A DNA stretch of 64,000 bases from Ignelater luminosus (taxonomy: Eukaryota > Arthropoda > Insecta > Coleoptera > Elateridae), in contig VTPC01000660.1 of assembly GCA_011009095.1 (NCBI GenBank), positions 207,337 to 271,336 of the forward strand, given 5' to 3'. The notes beneath the pieces are model-generated. The model did no database searches. It was not told the DNA's origin and saw only the letters and a program-made list of their open reading frames with translations. A program made the position numbers and the translations under genes. Below, piece after piece: positions 26,001-38,000 of the stretch (its first letter is position 1; each line of letters begins with the position of its first letter).

Positions 26001-26735
26001 AACTTGTCACTACTGTAATTCATGCAGACCAAATGTATGTAACGTCAGGCATCGTATTTGCAAAATTGCAAATCATTCAAAGCTCTACAAGTGGTAACAG
26101 ATGATGCAAGCATAGACGGTGTACTGAATTTTATGTTGATTCTAGTAAGTTAAATAAAACGTTACTGAATTAACTTACGTGTGATTTTTCATTTTTCATC
26201 TCAATTAACTCGTTTTTTAAAGAATTGAGTGGTTACCCAGCAGTAGCTCATCTTCGAGCGTTATTTTAATTGTCTTTTATCCTTACATGGTAGGCAGATG
26301 TAGATATGTTTCAACTCCATATAATCGCGTCAGAGCTTGACTAATCAGCTTGTATTGTTGTCGGTGTTTCTTAAAAGTACCACATACTCAAAAAGTCCAA
26401 GGTGGTTATCAAATCACTTTTTCTTATAAAAATGTTTTCTAAAATACAGGGTGTCCTAGTTTTTCTCTATTATTTTTTTTAATAACTTGTACAGTGTTAA
26501 GTTCAACTCTGCTAATGTTTGTGATAAATAATCAGAGCGTCGCGCCGCTATGAAGATTCTGTCGCTTTGTTTCACAATTACATTTTCATTCTTTTTGTGG
26601 GATGCATCATTTTCGAGTAAAACTGAATTTATACTGAGTTTCCTTAGAGGTTGGTGTTAAAATGTCTTGCATTTGAATGCCCCAGAATAATAAATAATAA
26701 ATTTTCATTTATCGGCATAGCCCGAGCACGTTTGT
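23059..26735. other. AT-rich DNA with two transposon-like terminal motifs
   Basis: No gene is recognised. ACAGGGTGTC preceded by TA occurs at 25956-25965 and 26447-26456, in the same orientation about 490 bases apart. This resembles termini of insect DNA transposons, but no inverted partner was found. Around 23880-24170 several frames look faintly coding-like (for example FDPLNWIFGNQELILFN), and a related GATC-CTTTGA-C-GGAT block occurs near 23630. I could not assign these to any family. Confidence 0.45.
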
Positions 26736-26739
26736 ATTT

Positions 26740-27730
26740 AGTTCTCTTAACAAGATTAATGAAGAGCACAGCCAGATCTTGAGCCACTCCAGATGGGCCC
26801 CTGAGTAGCGCAGTCCAATTGGTGTTTGCATTTCGTTGTTTTAGGAAGGTTAATACATAGAGAATCACTACCCGTAATCGTGTTTTAATTGTTTTAGAAG
26901 GTTAACGGAGGACGAAACCCGAACTTGGGGTACCGTAGGTGATCCGTAGAAAGGTTCGTTATCGTAATTAGTTTTTGAAAAAATGAACGCATATTTAATT
27001 TGATAAAGTGTTTGTAGTCCAAGACAGTTAAAAGAAGAGAAGCCAGAGAATTGAGACTTATTTAGACTCGTTTTCGTATTTTATTAGGTGTAGGCCCATT
27101 GGAAGACATCTTATGATCCGCATTCGTTGTTAGCGTTTTCATAAGTTATCTGAAAGGTAGAATCCGACCTGTTTTTTTGTTTCTACCCTAAAATGGTTAA
27201 AAGAAAAGAGAACCCGGCTGGATCTAACAGAGTGATGAAGAGCGAAGCCCGATCTTAGGCAGAAGGACGCAGTCCGATTCGTGTTTGTATTTAGCTTTCC
27301 TAAGAAGATTAATGGAAGACGAAGCCCGATCCGTCATCGTAATTGAGCTCTCTTAGAGGATTAAAGAAAGGTGAAGCCCAAGTTTGAGATACCGTGGTGA
27401 TCCATAGGAAGACGTAGCCTGAACCGTGTTCACAATTAGTTTTTTGGCCACACGTATCTTTATCCCAAGACGATCAAAAAAGAAGAATCCAACCGGAAGG
27501 TGAAACTCGATTTTAGACCACTACAGGAGGACTGTAGGACAAGCAGGCTGACCCGTGTGAATATTTAGCTTTCTTAAGAAAATTAATGTAGAGCTTTGAC
27601 ATTTAGCTCTTAGAAGATTGCTGGAGGGCGAAATCCGACGTCGGGATACCGCCCATTGGAAGACGTAGTCTGGCTCTTGCTCGTAATTAACTCTTTGAGA
27701 TTGGTCAATTGGTGGTCGTCGAAAGTGACT
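26740..27730. repeat. Diverged tandem or nested repeat array, unknown family
   Basis: A module with core GGAAGACGAAGCCCGAT recurs in degenerate form at about 26761, 26907, 27101, 27237, 27314, 27366, 27407, 27495, 27623 and 27658, all in one orientation. Around it recur TTAAGAAGATTAAT, GATACCG, GTGATCCATAG and CGTAATTAG. Larger units comprising two cores plus the GATACCG and CGTAATTAG blocks align at about 26907, 27366 and 27623, and a partial unit lies at 27090. Copies are diverged and unevenly spaced, so this is an old array and not an active satellite. No reading frame runs through it. Confidence 0.65.
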
Positions 27731-30199
27731 ACACCCGTCTTTACTCTAAAAAAGTTAAAAGAAGGGATGTCACAATAAAGCCTAGTTGCGTATTAAAAGG
27801 ATGTTTTTGGACAATAGGAAATCACTAGAAGCGAAAAGAATCATGCTCAGAATCTTGGAGACTGCCATAGGTATAACATGAACAAAGGCCACATACGACA
27901 CGCAAAGGTGATGGTCTTTCAATGCTTATGGGTTGTTTTTTCTCAATTTTCCTGTTTTCTCTCTTTACAAGATTCTGTATAACATTAGAGCTATAGACCT
28001 GCTTAATTCAATAATAAAGGCTTCACTAGAAAATTTAATAAATATTTTCTCAGTTTTTAATGACTCTGCTTAGATTGAAAGATTCTCATTACATTTCTGC
28101 CAAGAAGGTTTTCAAGCTTGAAGTTTAAACTTTTTAGACTTGATCATCTTAATCATTTGATGGGACACTCGATTTGTAACAAACGATGATAAATTTGAAA
28201 GTACCTTACTGAAATACATAAAGATCCATCGTACTAACTCGAGGATTGGAAGGAATCATTTAAGAGTTCATTCTATTGCAGTTTGCTGGCTGCCTAATGA
28301 ATTTCCTATTATAAAGCAGGTTAACCTCTAGGGTATCTCGTAAGGTCCTACTAAATATATCTATGAGCTCAAAAGATTTTTACTTATTTATTTTATCGAA
28401 TTGCAGAAGAATAGCAACCATCATTTTTTAGATTTTTATTGAATTTTATACAGCTAAACGGTACACCCACGTAGATTATTTTTTTGCACTTCTTACTATT
28501 AATTGAATTTATTATCAGTGATCATGCTTTGTACGTCTTTCAAAACGATAACTATAGGGTATTTCTTAAGATTTCATGATATGGCTGTACAAGCTATTTT
28601 TCCTTCCTTACCTTGTTCTTGCAACTCGTTGAACAAAATGGCAAGTTGGGTTCTTTCTAACGCGTGCCTTCGAACTTTTAGAAGTTACTTTGCTCATGGT
28701 TGCGGATATTGGACAGTCCATAAAGAGAGTAATGCTGTTCCACAGCAAAAATAACCCAAAGATGGCAAAGGCCAACTTGGATTTAGATTAAAAATCTTTT
28801 TGCTATGGATAGTCTCAGGTTATTTAACTTTTAGAAAACGAACATTTACAGTCCTATTTGATGATGCCTAAAGTCATGATATGATTGTTTTCACTTTGAA
28901 CTTCACCTTATTACTAGTAAAATTCTCCATATTTTAATGATCATGGTTATGACAGCTCAGTCTTCTTTGCTCAGAAGAAAGCGATTGGATTCGCATTTTT
29001 TATTAACGAATCAATCCTCAGAAAACACTAACCTCCCCAACTGTAGACGTAGACTTGCTTAGACGTTCTCGTGCATCCAGGACACTAATTGTATTTGCAT
29101 ATAAATTCCTCATTAGATTTTTCAACAATAATAAAATTAGTCGATTCTCAAGAATGATTTGTGTAGAGTAAAAATGGGATAGTATGCATCAATTTATTTA
29201 TTGTTCTGTGAACTATTTTTACTCATTTTTAAATTCATTTCCTTCTTTTACAGGTGAGTGTTCATTAAAAATTACAACCTAGCTGTATGTACGATATATC
29301 TTTACACGGGTAAGTTGTTCAGTGATTCTTATCTTAAATTGTTGAGAATTCGAAAAATGTCACTCAACTCTGAATTTATTTGTTGCGTTATTTTTTGAGG
29401 TTAGAGATTATATTTTTAATCAATTTTTTTATTGCGTGCACGTTAAGAAATTTTTGTTGTTCATTTAATTGAAAATTTACTTTATCTTGTCGGCAAACAA
29501 AAAGGTAATAATTGAAAAGGTTGTCACGCACAATATTATTATATTAGTGTTTTTCCTCCCTCATACTTAAACCCTGCTATACTCGAACAGTTGACTCTCG
29601 ATGACCAAATAAGGTAATGGCTGCGTGAATAACACCTAGAACATTATTTACTAGTACTAATAAAGAAAGAAACTTTTTTGTTTTTATTGTTATAAATTGT
29701 TTATATTGTGAATCAGATATTATGTACGTTATGTGTATTTTATGAGTACAAAATTGTCCGTAATTCAAAAGCACTTACACAACAACTTGTTAAAACAGTT
29801 TTACCCCGAACTTTTCTATGCTATTAAAGCAATAAAACACGAACTTCACTTAAATAATATAAAAGGTATAAAATGAAATCGTGGAAAACATTCACACACG
29901 AGCTCTGTTATTACCGTACACTCTCCGTTAACAGAGGTTAGGTACTTATTATGAGTTTGTTTTTAAATATGCACAAATTACACAGAAAACAGCACTTAAA
30001 TTAATACCCCGCTTATGTTATGATAAAGTTTCCAGAAACCATCGGATATGTTTTACTTTTTATTTTTATTATAAAAAAGTTCCCTGTGGAAAAATATCAG
30101 ATAGCTGTATCTGAAAGTAATAGAGTAGCTCTTTCTTGCTATTAAAGAGATAATAATTATACAAGGAAGTTGCAATCTCTTCTATTTATGTACGTACTG

Positions 30200-30203
<4 letters not shown>

Positions 30204-30237
<34 letters not shown>
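30204..30237. repeat. (TTA)n microsatellite
   Basis: Eleven consecutive TTA units, uninterrupted, sit in AT-rich DNA. Simple-sequence expansion by replication slippage; no coding context. Confidence 0.97.
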
Positions 30238-31211
30238 GATATTGTGGTTAATTTAATTAATAATACCTGCATCTCACGGACTTACATCGAGTTTAGTTTT
30301 ACGTTATATCCAACATATTCCAGAGACGAAACAGCATATTGTAATATAGGTAAACTTGACTTTGTTTATATAACAAACATTAAACTTCGGGGTGTACTAT
30401 TGATCCGATAAAGTTACGAGCGAGCATATCGAGGAAACCTGCAAACTTACGAACTAATTAAACTATCTTAGTTGCTGTCCTAAAACAATAGAGATATGTA
30501 AATGAACATACTACTACCATACTACTAGTGGTCCATGTTAAGGGAAATCCATTGCCGATATCACCATCTAACTAAAAGGACTTCCCCCCATAATAGTGGA
30601 TGTGATGTTACGAAGGGCAAATTGCTCCAAGCAAAACATATTACTTTGATATTGTCATTGAGGGTTAATTTTACTAGGTGCGAAACATCTTTAGAATATG
30701 GAAATTTCCGGAACGTGAGGAATTTCGTTTGATGTGGACAGTTTGAGTCAAGTTTTCCTTTTTAAAACAGCTTAGGTTGTAGAGCAGGGAAAAAGTGTTT
30801 TAAAATTTTATTCCCGGTAGTAATGAACACCGATCATCGGTACTCCAGAAAATAAATACTTGATAGAGAAAAGTCTCCGATGCTTTTTTAATCTTTAATG
30901 AGAAAATGGTGGAAATTCGCAGTTTAGATCGGGATTTTTTTCGTATTGCTAAAGGATGTTACACTACATAAAAGCGATTGAGCAGTATGGATTTTGTCTG
31001 GGGTATTTACCCCTGACTCATTCAAGTTGATATAAAATAGTTTTTAATCTAGGATTTCATATAATCTTGCGTATTTTACGATTTGTTTGTTAACGGTTTT
31101 ACCGGGAAGGAGAATTATTTTGTAAATAAATAAATTCTTGGGAATTGACGTTTTGTAATATCTACCATTATTTTTATTACTGTGTATTTTTCTTATTTTA
31201 TACTGTTAGAA

Positions 31212-31233
31212 ATAGAATTCTCGAGAATTCTAT
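31212..31233. repeat. 22-base perfect palindrome
   Basis: The sequence reads the same on both strands from ATAGAATTC through the central CTCGAG to GAATTCTAT, with no spacer. The palindrome stops where a flanking A on each side fails to pair. It could be a chance foldback or a symmetric protein-binding site; nothing nearby indicates which. Confidence 0.95.
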
Positions 31234-33133
31234 ATATAAGAATTTTTATTGAACATACACTTAAAAATTAAAGAGAAAATGGTGGGATATCTATACGTGC
31301 AGTATATCAATGTTTAAGTTAGAAGGCACAATTTAAAAATGCACTTGTGCAAATATTGCTTTTAACTATGAGTATAGTATTGCAAACAAACTTTTTCGGG
31401 CTGTGCACTCTATTACAGTCGAGTAGAGCCGAGACAGGCCCCCAAAATCGAAACATCTCTATAGTAATAGAAAACGTAGTTCAATTTTTGAGATGTCCAT
31501 GGTAGTTTTAGTCTTTTAATCTCCTCCAGAAATTTATTTGTGATACAAATAAATAAGCAAAAAGTGTCTATTTTTTTAAGTGAAACCAAAATTTGAAACG
31601 GTCACTAAATAGCTAGATGTGCCGACTAGTGGCGCCCAACTTAAAAATTTTCTTTCGAAGTCCGAAGAAACTTTATGGTTTGGTAACTTGGTCGCCTAAA
31701 ATTTATTATACTAAATATGAGTTTGAATTTCTACTTGAATGGTTGTGATGGATGTACGTAAATGTGGTGATGCCCAAATTAACCTATGAGACTTAGAGGT
31801 GTTCGAAAACGCTTTGCTAATTTTTGTTTTGTAAACCTTCTGCCCTACCATAATATCAACTTCTCTCTTATTGTAATAAATATTCATCACCCAGAAACTT
31901 CAGTATTTTGGAAAAAAATTTTTTGCCACCAGAAGCAAAACCAGAAATGAAAATTCAATCTTTTATCTAAAAGGTCTCGATTCTGAGCTACCGTCATAAT
32001 TTGTTATGCAAACCAAAAATACCGTAAGTAGAAAAAATCTACTAAATCCATTTCCCATAAGAAATCAAATCCTTTCACGTATCATTTAGATGATTATTAG
32101 AGCAACAAAAATAATTATATTTATTTAGTCATTTTCATTTAATTATTTAATTGAGATAAGTATTGAATTTAGGATTAGATTGCAACCAGCAATTTTAAAT
32201 TGATCTCGTTAAGTGTAGGTGAACGTATTTATTATTATTATTGTGTTTAGAATGTTGAAATGTCGCTTATTAAGTGATATTTTCTTGGTTGTAAATTAGA
32301 AAAAAGAATAATTAATATTTTTGCGAACAATAACTATTACAATATACAGAAAGGGTTTGCGAAAAAAAAACACTGTGAAATTCTATTATACCTATTTATC
32401 AAACAATTAGCTTTATGATTGCGTGTTACCCTGTGTCCCAAATGACAAATCGGGTCAGTCTGATTCATTGTTATGCTATTTTTTTCTTTTTTGTTTTTTT
32501 TTGGTTCAGTGCGAATTAATCCTTATTTGGGTGACAACCACTTGGGATTTTAATAATGTTAAGCTTGATTTCTAGGCGTGTCTTCTTGCTGATTTTTTGA
32601 AGCTTGAAATAGACAGTTGCAAAACAAAAGAAGGGACTACATTTTTAAATTTCATTTGTGTTTCTTTATATTTGTCTTGAAACACGCAAAAGCTTTGGAA
32701 GTATGTGGACAGCTTCTTCAAAATTTCATAAAGTTTCTAGTTGGATTTATAGATTTTCTTTTGTTTTCGTTTTCAGCCTGATGAGCATTATTTTAATTTT
32801 AGAATACATTTTTATGTCGTTCATGTTGTAAATATTGCACTTTATTAGTCTTGGATTTTCATACGTTAGCAAAGTTCTCAGGGTAGATTTCGATATGGGA
32901 TCGTTGGATACCATTGAGTTATATTGATGATCGGTAGAGTTATTACATTCTGGATCAACCTTGACGTTCGGATGATAATGATCTTGAAACAATTTGGAAA
33001 GTTGTGTGAAGCGTTCTTTATGTGATTTTGGAACAGTTTGAACCACTCCTGAGACGTCCCGAATTGCTAATCAAGTGTTTACTAGATACTTGAGACTTCT
33101 AAAGAAATGCTTTTGAGGTCCTATAAGGTAGTT

Positions 33134-34506
33134 TCAGCCAGAACTGATTACTATTACTTTAAGAATCAATGATGGCTCGTCATTCAAAAATTTGGGGGTT
33201 GTAACTTTTGTTACAAACCACGTAAGTGACTGTGTATCCCCAACGCGTTGATGAGTGATAGATGGTTGTGCATCATCAACTTGTTCTGCATCTACAGAAG
33301 GAAGTGTACCGTCCAACTGCTGCTCATTATTAGATTCAGGTGTATTGCCGTCTTGATCCAGAGTATCCCCAATGAACTTGTGGTCTGGTATTGCATTGGC
33401 ATTCAGCGGAAATATGCCAGTCTCTTCAAACCTTTTGGTTGCATTCCCAGCTGTAGCAGCCTGATTCCAAGCCTGTTTGTACAGTCCTCTAAAAGCAACT
33501 TTTGTTATTCCCATGGTGGTAATAGGCTTTCAGGGGTATAAAAAAGAAACATTGAGCGGTTGCAGAGCATGTGAGGTATGTGGAGGCAGCAGGACAAGTT
33601 CAATTTCGAAAGACTCACACAAACCCACCACTGCGTAGCTTCTGTGAGATGCATGATCATCCAAGATTAAAATTACTTTTCCTTTCGTCCGGTATCGATC
33701 GAAATATTGCAGCCATTACTTAAATGCTTCTTCAGTGACCCTAGTTTTCAGTCATGGCTACTTCAGTACCAGAAGGCATCCCTATTATAAAATCGTTTCG
33801 TTTTCGCACGCTTTTAAAAAGAACGAACTTTGGTATGAATTGTCCTGCAGCATTCATATAGGCTAAAACGGTCACGTTTTGACCTCGTCATACTGACAAC
33901 ATCCTTTGATCCTTTCTTCGCAATAATATGAGGTGGTTGGTTATTAAGTGACATTTCAGTATCGTCTACATTGTATACACATTCAGGTTTTCCTCTCAAG
34001 TCATTCTCTTCCACTACCTTTTCTAAAGCTTTATAAAATTCTGCAACTTTTTCCTTTTTGATGCCATTTATTATTGTCCTAGACAAACCTTCTGGCTTGC
34101 GAATACTCAAATGCTGGTTTCTTTTCACGAAACGATGGAACTAATCTTCCCCGGCCATCCCAGATTTTTTGTTAAATTTATGTTTTATATTTTGACGTTC
34201 TACACATTCAAAAGCGTACTTTCCAACAGCTTTTGGAGTGATTCCAGAACCACGTCCTGCTAAATATGTTAACCGATTCGCCAACTTCATTTCAGTGTCC
34301 CTGTCCATCGTTTGCTATCCTCCTCGGTTCTTTACAACACCCCTGGAGAAAGTGACTCTTCTTTGCAAACCAGTATACGGCACATTGTAAATCTCGGCTG
34401 CCTTACGTATAGTCACTTGTTCGGCCAGAACTTTGTCTGCGGCTATTCTCATATTGTCTTGAGTCCACTGACCCTGCTTACTTTTTGTTACGTATGTGCG
34501 AACCAT
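33134..34506 (-). pseudogene. Pogo/Tigger/jerky-like transposase pseudogene
   Basis: Starting at an ATG at 34506, the N-terminus (WTQDNMRIAADKVLAEQVTI, then RKAAEIYNVPYTGLQRRV) is a pipsqueak-type helix-turn-helix. A stop follows. The same frame then reads GRGSGITPKAVGKYAFECVE, GED-stop-FHRFVKRNQHLSIRKPEG (Trp expected at the stop) and CVYNVDDTEMSL, which holds the first catalytic Asp. After frameshifts come VILILDDHASHRSYAVVGL (second Asp) and LPPHTSHALQPLNVSF. Where family members have LQPLD, this copy has LQPLN, so the third catalytic residue is lost. The C-terminal piece is MGITKVAFRGLYKQAWNQAA and RFEETGIFPLNANAIPD. At least two stops and three frame changes make it dead. The family includes domesticated CENP-B and jerky proteins, but decay argues against domestication here. 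Confidence 0.88.
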
Positions 34507-34557
34507 CTAAAACAATAAAAAACAAATTTCATGTAAGTCATAGACATTTTTGGTACT

Positions 34558-34976
34558 GATCCAATTCACCCCGAAAGACATGATTCTATTCGCCCCATAT
34601 CAAAGATTGTCAAAATTATGTTTTTTTTTAAATAGCGGGTTCACTGATAATAAAAAGCTAATGATTTTCAAAATATTTCTCATGCCTACATATAAAACTG
34701 TAACAACTTAACAAGATTTTGCTATAAAATAACAACAAATCGTGATTACGTACCTTACATTTGGCGTGAAAATCGCTGTGCCTTTACGTCTGCCTCACTG
34801 TCGAGGCTCGCCGGCACTAAAGCACAAGCAAAAACAAAACACTGTCAATAGGAACAGATGCGGAGAGGGAGAGACGAAGTAATACCTTGGTCAGCTGCAT
34901 TCCGTAACGCACAGTTTACGAAATATTTTTTGATTTCTTATTTTGATCCTATTCGCCCTGTGATCCGATTCGCCTC
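34558..34976 (+). repeat. Four direct copies of a 15-base subterminal motif
   Basis: GATYCNATTCRCCYY occurs at 34558-34572, 34582-34596, 34945-34959 and 34962-34976, all in the same orientation. They form two close pairs, with 24- and 17-base starts apart. The motif lies only on the 5' flank of the pogo-like transposase and runs into the presumed terminus. Clustered subterminal repeats are commonly transposase-binding sites, here possibly for the pipsqueak-type helix-turn-helix. That role is inference. Confidence 0.8.
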
Positions 34977-35000
34977 GGTCCACCCTATTGGTCGTCCCTG

Positions 35001-38000
35001 ATAGAATAATCAGATATCTGTACCAAAAAAGAATCTTCTAGAGTACTAAATTCAATTCATGATTCAATCTTTATTATTTTGACAAGTTTTACTGAGTTTT
35101 CAATTTTGTGCTTTTGGGCAGTGACTTTGGTTATCCCTGTCTTATCTGTATATGACCCGCGCGAGTAGGAACAGTTTGATTTGGCCCAATCTCGGTAATG
35201 CAAAATTCAGCATCTTCGGAATGTAATTGATAAGACTTTGAAAACCGAAACTACAATACGTTTGCAAAGCAGCAAATATGTACAAACGGAAGAGTTGGAA
35301 GATATTGCACACCATAGACTAACCTTTGATTTTCTAAGTGAAACTCATTCTAACTTATAATTCTGAAAACTTATCTAGTTTGCCTAACGAAAAGTATCCT
35401 ACAACTTTACTTTATTATTGAGACGAAGGTATCTTCTATACTTTTAACTTCTTAAGAGTCATCAGTCTGAGCCATGGACTGAATTTGCGACTTAAGGGAC
35501 TGATTTTGAATTTTAGATGAATGTTTCGAATATCACTGTTCAAAATGGTTATTAGAACTTATGACCGAGATTTGGTTTCTCAAGTTATCCTTACAATAAC
35601 TAAGAGTTTAATTTTGAGCAATTCAAAGAAAAAGAAAATTTGACTTTGACTTCAGGGGGGAAATATTAAACACTCCGTAAACTTTCTGAAAAATTTTTTG
35701 GGTTTAGATTTAATTCTGTGAGTAATGTCATAAAATGCATTCCAATTGAATCAATCTGAAGATTTTCAAAAAGGTCAGTTTTTGAAAATTTTGGCCACCA
35801 TCTGTTGAATTTTNNNNNNNNNNCCAAGTGTCTTGGGCTTCTGATTTAGTTCTTCAAAGAAGATATACAGAAATGAGAAATTTTGGAAGTTTCAATCGCT
35901 TTTTCAAATTTCTCAGAATTCGATGAGGTTACATTTGTAGTTGCGTTTGGACTGTTCTGATCTTAATTTCGTAAAAGAACGCAGAAGAGAATTTTACTGA
36001 CTTTGGCCATTCTTTTAAGATGCTGATATAACAGCTCCGAAAGTTTTGGTATATTTGGTGTATTTCTGGTTGGTTGCAATCTTTCTTAACCCTACAATCT
36101 TCAAATTGATACAAATTGTGTTGAACACAATCGTTTGTAGTTGTACCGAGTTAACTTGATTGTTTTTGCACTTTTGTCATTAAAGAATTAGAGTTTGGCC
36201 AAAACTTCACTCTTTTGTTATCCTACTATGCTTCAAAGGATTTACAAGCATTTACAAATATTCACTGACATTTTTAAATTATTTATTCATTCATTCCAAG
36301 TAAGTCAAAATTTGTTCAAAACTTTTTTTACTATCTAATTTTGTTATAGAATTGTTTATTGTTATATGGTTTTAAGATTTCGTCTATTTCACTTCCGTGG
36401 CAATGGTATCTTAAACAAAATTATTTATAATCTGTTACAAACTTGTAATGTGGTAGTTATTTTTCTCATATTTAAATTATTACGTCGATTGAATTCCTTC
36501 TTTAATTAGAATTGAACTACTTTGGCCTTTTTCTAATAGAAGGCAATGAAATATTTCTGGAAATTTCATAATTTCTGTGTGGCTTTGCTGCATTTTAATT
36601 GGCAATTACATTATTTTTAATTTTCAGAAATTACACAAATACAACAGTTAAATTAAATCAAGCTCTTCATAATTGTATTTTATACGATTTCTTGCTTTTA
36701 ATTAAAATAATTGAATCTAAAATAAATTTAAATTTCAAAAGTTTTAAAAGTGCAGTTGGTTACGTGTCTCACATTTTTTTATAAGTTAGTAGTACACGAG
36801 CGAGGACAGTTACAATATTCTTAATAAGTCAAAAGTGATAAGAGCACGCATGTTCGCACTAGGGTACAACAACTTGTAATTACTTGGCGTTAGTTTAGAT
36901 TTGGCGCAACGTGGGGCCTTGCGTGTCTGTTTGTACAACTCGTAATCAATAGTAATGTAGCATGCTCGCAGACTTGACTAATAACTATTAATATGTCTTA
37001 CTGCCATCACGATATATCAAACACACCCTTGCCCCGCGTCAGAACTGCTCAGGCTTTGATTATCATGCTTAATTTTAAAACTGACAGGGAAACGTCTGGT
37101 GCAATTTGTTCCCCGAAACTATGCAAAGTACGTGCATTTTGATAGGGCAATTATTATTGCGTTACTAAATAATTGTTTAAATGTTAGAAAAACTTTCTAA
37201 GGGTAGCTTTACTTAAATTGAGACTCCCCGATATTTTATATCTTTACATTGTATTTTGTTATAAATTTATTTGTTCTGCTAAGTTTTTTGGCATATGCAC
37301 ACCTTTGAAAATGACAATTACATTTAGATTAAAATTTAGAAGCTACAAAGGGTATAATATGATTAATGGTGAGATAAGCTTTTGTATATTTACCACTTTA
37401 GTGTAATTTATCTAATAAAGATTTAACTAAAAGTGTCAAAACTCAATTTTTGTTTGTTTTCTCAGAAAAAAGATAGCACAGTTTAGACTTTTCTTTCATC
37501 GCCACATCATATTTTAGGGTAATTAATGAAAGGAATAAGATAAGTAATTAAAGGAATTATGACAAAATATAATTTTAGACCGATTTTAAACAGTTGTTGC
37601 AACTTCTTATAAAGAAACATAAAATGCAAAACAAGATTTATAAATATCTATCCAAAGACATTTTCTTATCTTCATTTTAATATCAAGAATTGTAACACAC
37701 ACACATATAAGAAATTTCCTTACTGTTTTCTTTATTTACAAATTTTTAATTGAATGTAGAACGGCCTTTAAGAAACATGCTGTATGACTCCTAAGGTAAT
37801 ATGTAATTAGATAAGACAGGACCGTATCTAAGACATAATAAGCAATAAAGACACCTTTATCTTTAATGACATACTAAAATCAATAATGCGTTACGACAAA
37901 AAATTTCTTTTCTCTTTATTTAATGTCGCGATAAAACTATTGCTTTTTAATTGACGGGGACGAATTATGAACAACAAAATATTACACAAAAGTTAATTTA

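Larger units (their letters stand above)
27780..33133. other. AT-rich DNA without a recognised gene
   Basis: There is a (TTA)n microsatellite at 30204-30237 and a 22-base perfect palindrome at 31212-31233. Open frames at 28503-28754 (no ATG start) and 30535-30732 have no recognisable content. The frame at 32747-33046 lies just downstream of the pogo-like pseudogene in the same orientation and might be its decayed C-terminal tail, but I cannot show homology. A possible left terminus of that element lies near 32430-32460. Confidence 0.5.
33134..35000 (-). mobile_element. Pogo/Tigger-like DNA transposon remnant
   Basis: A DDE_1-type transposase pseudogene on the minus strand is followed on its 5' side by about 490 bases. 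That flank contains four copies of GATYCNATTCRCCYY and ends in CAGGGACGACC (complement) near 35000, with TA two bases outside. The left terminus is not settled. A diverged, inverted copy of the same motif lies near 32445, so the element may extend to about 32430. The coding core is clear; the boundaries are approximate. Confidence 0.7.

Noticed and set aside
32747-33046. 99-codon minus-strand frame as part of the pogo-like transposase
   Set aside because: Position and orientation fit a C-terminal tail, but I see no family motif, so it was left out of the pseudogene.
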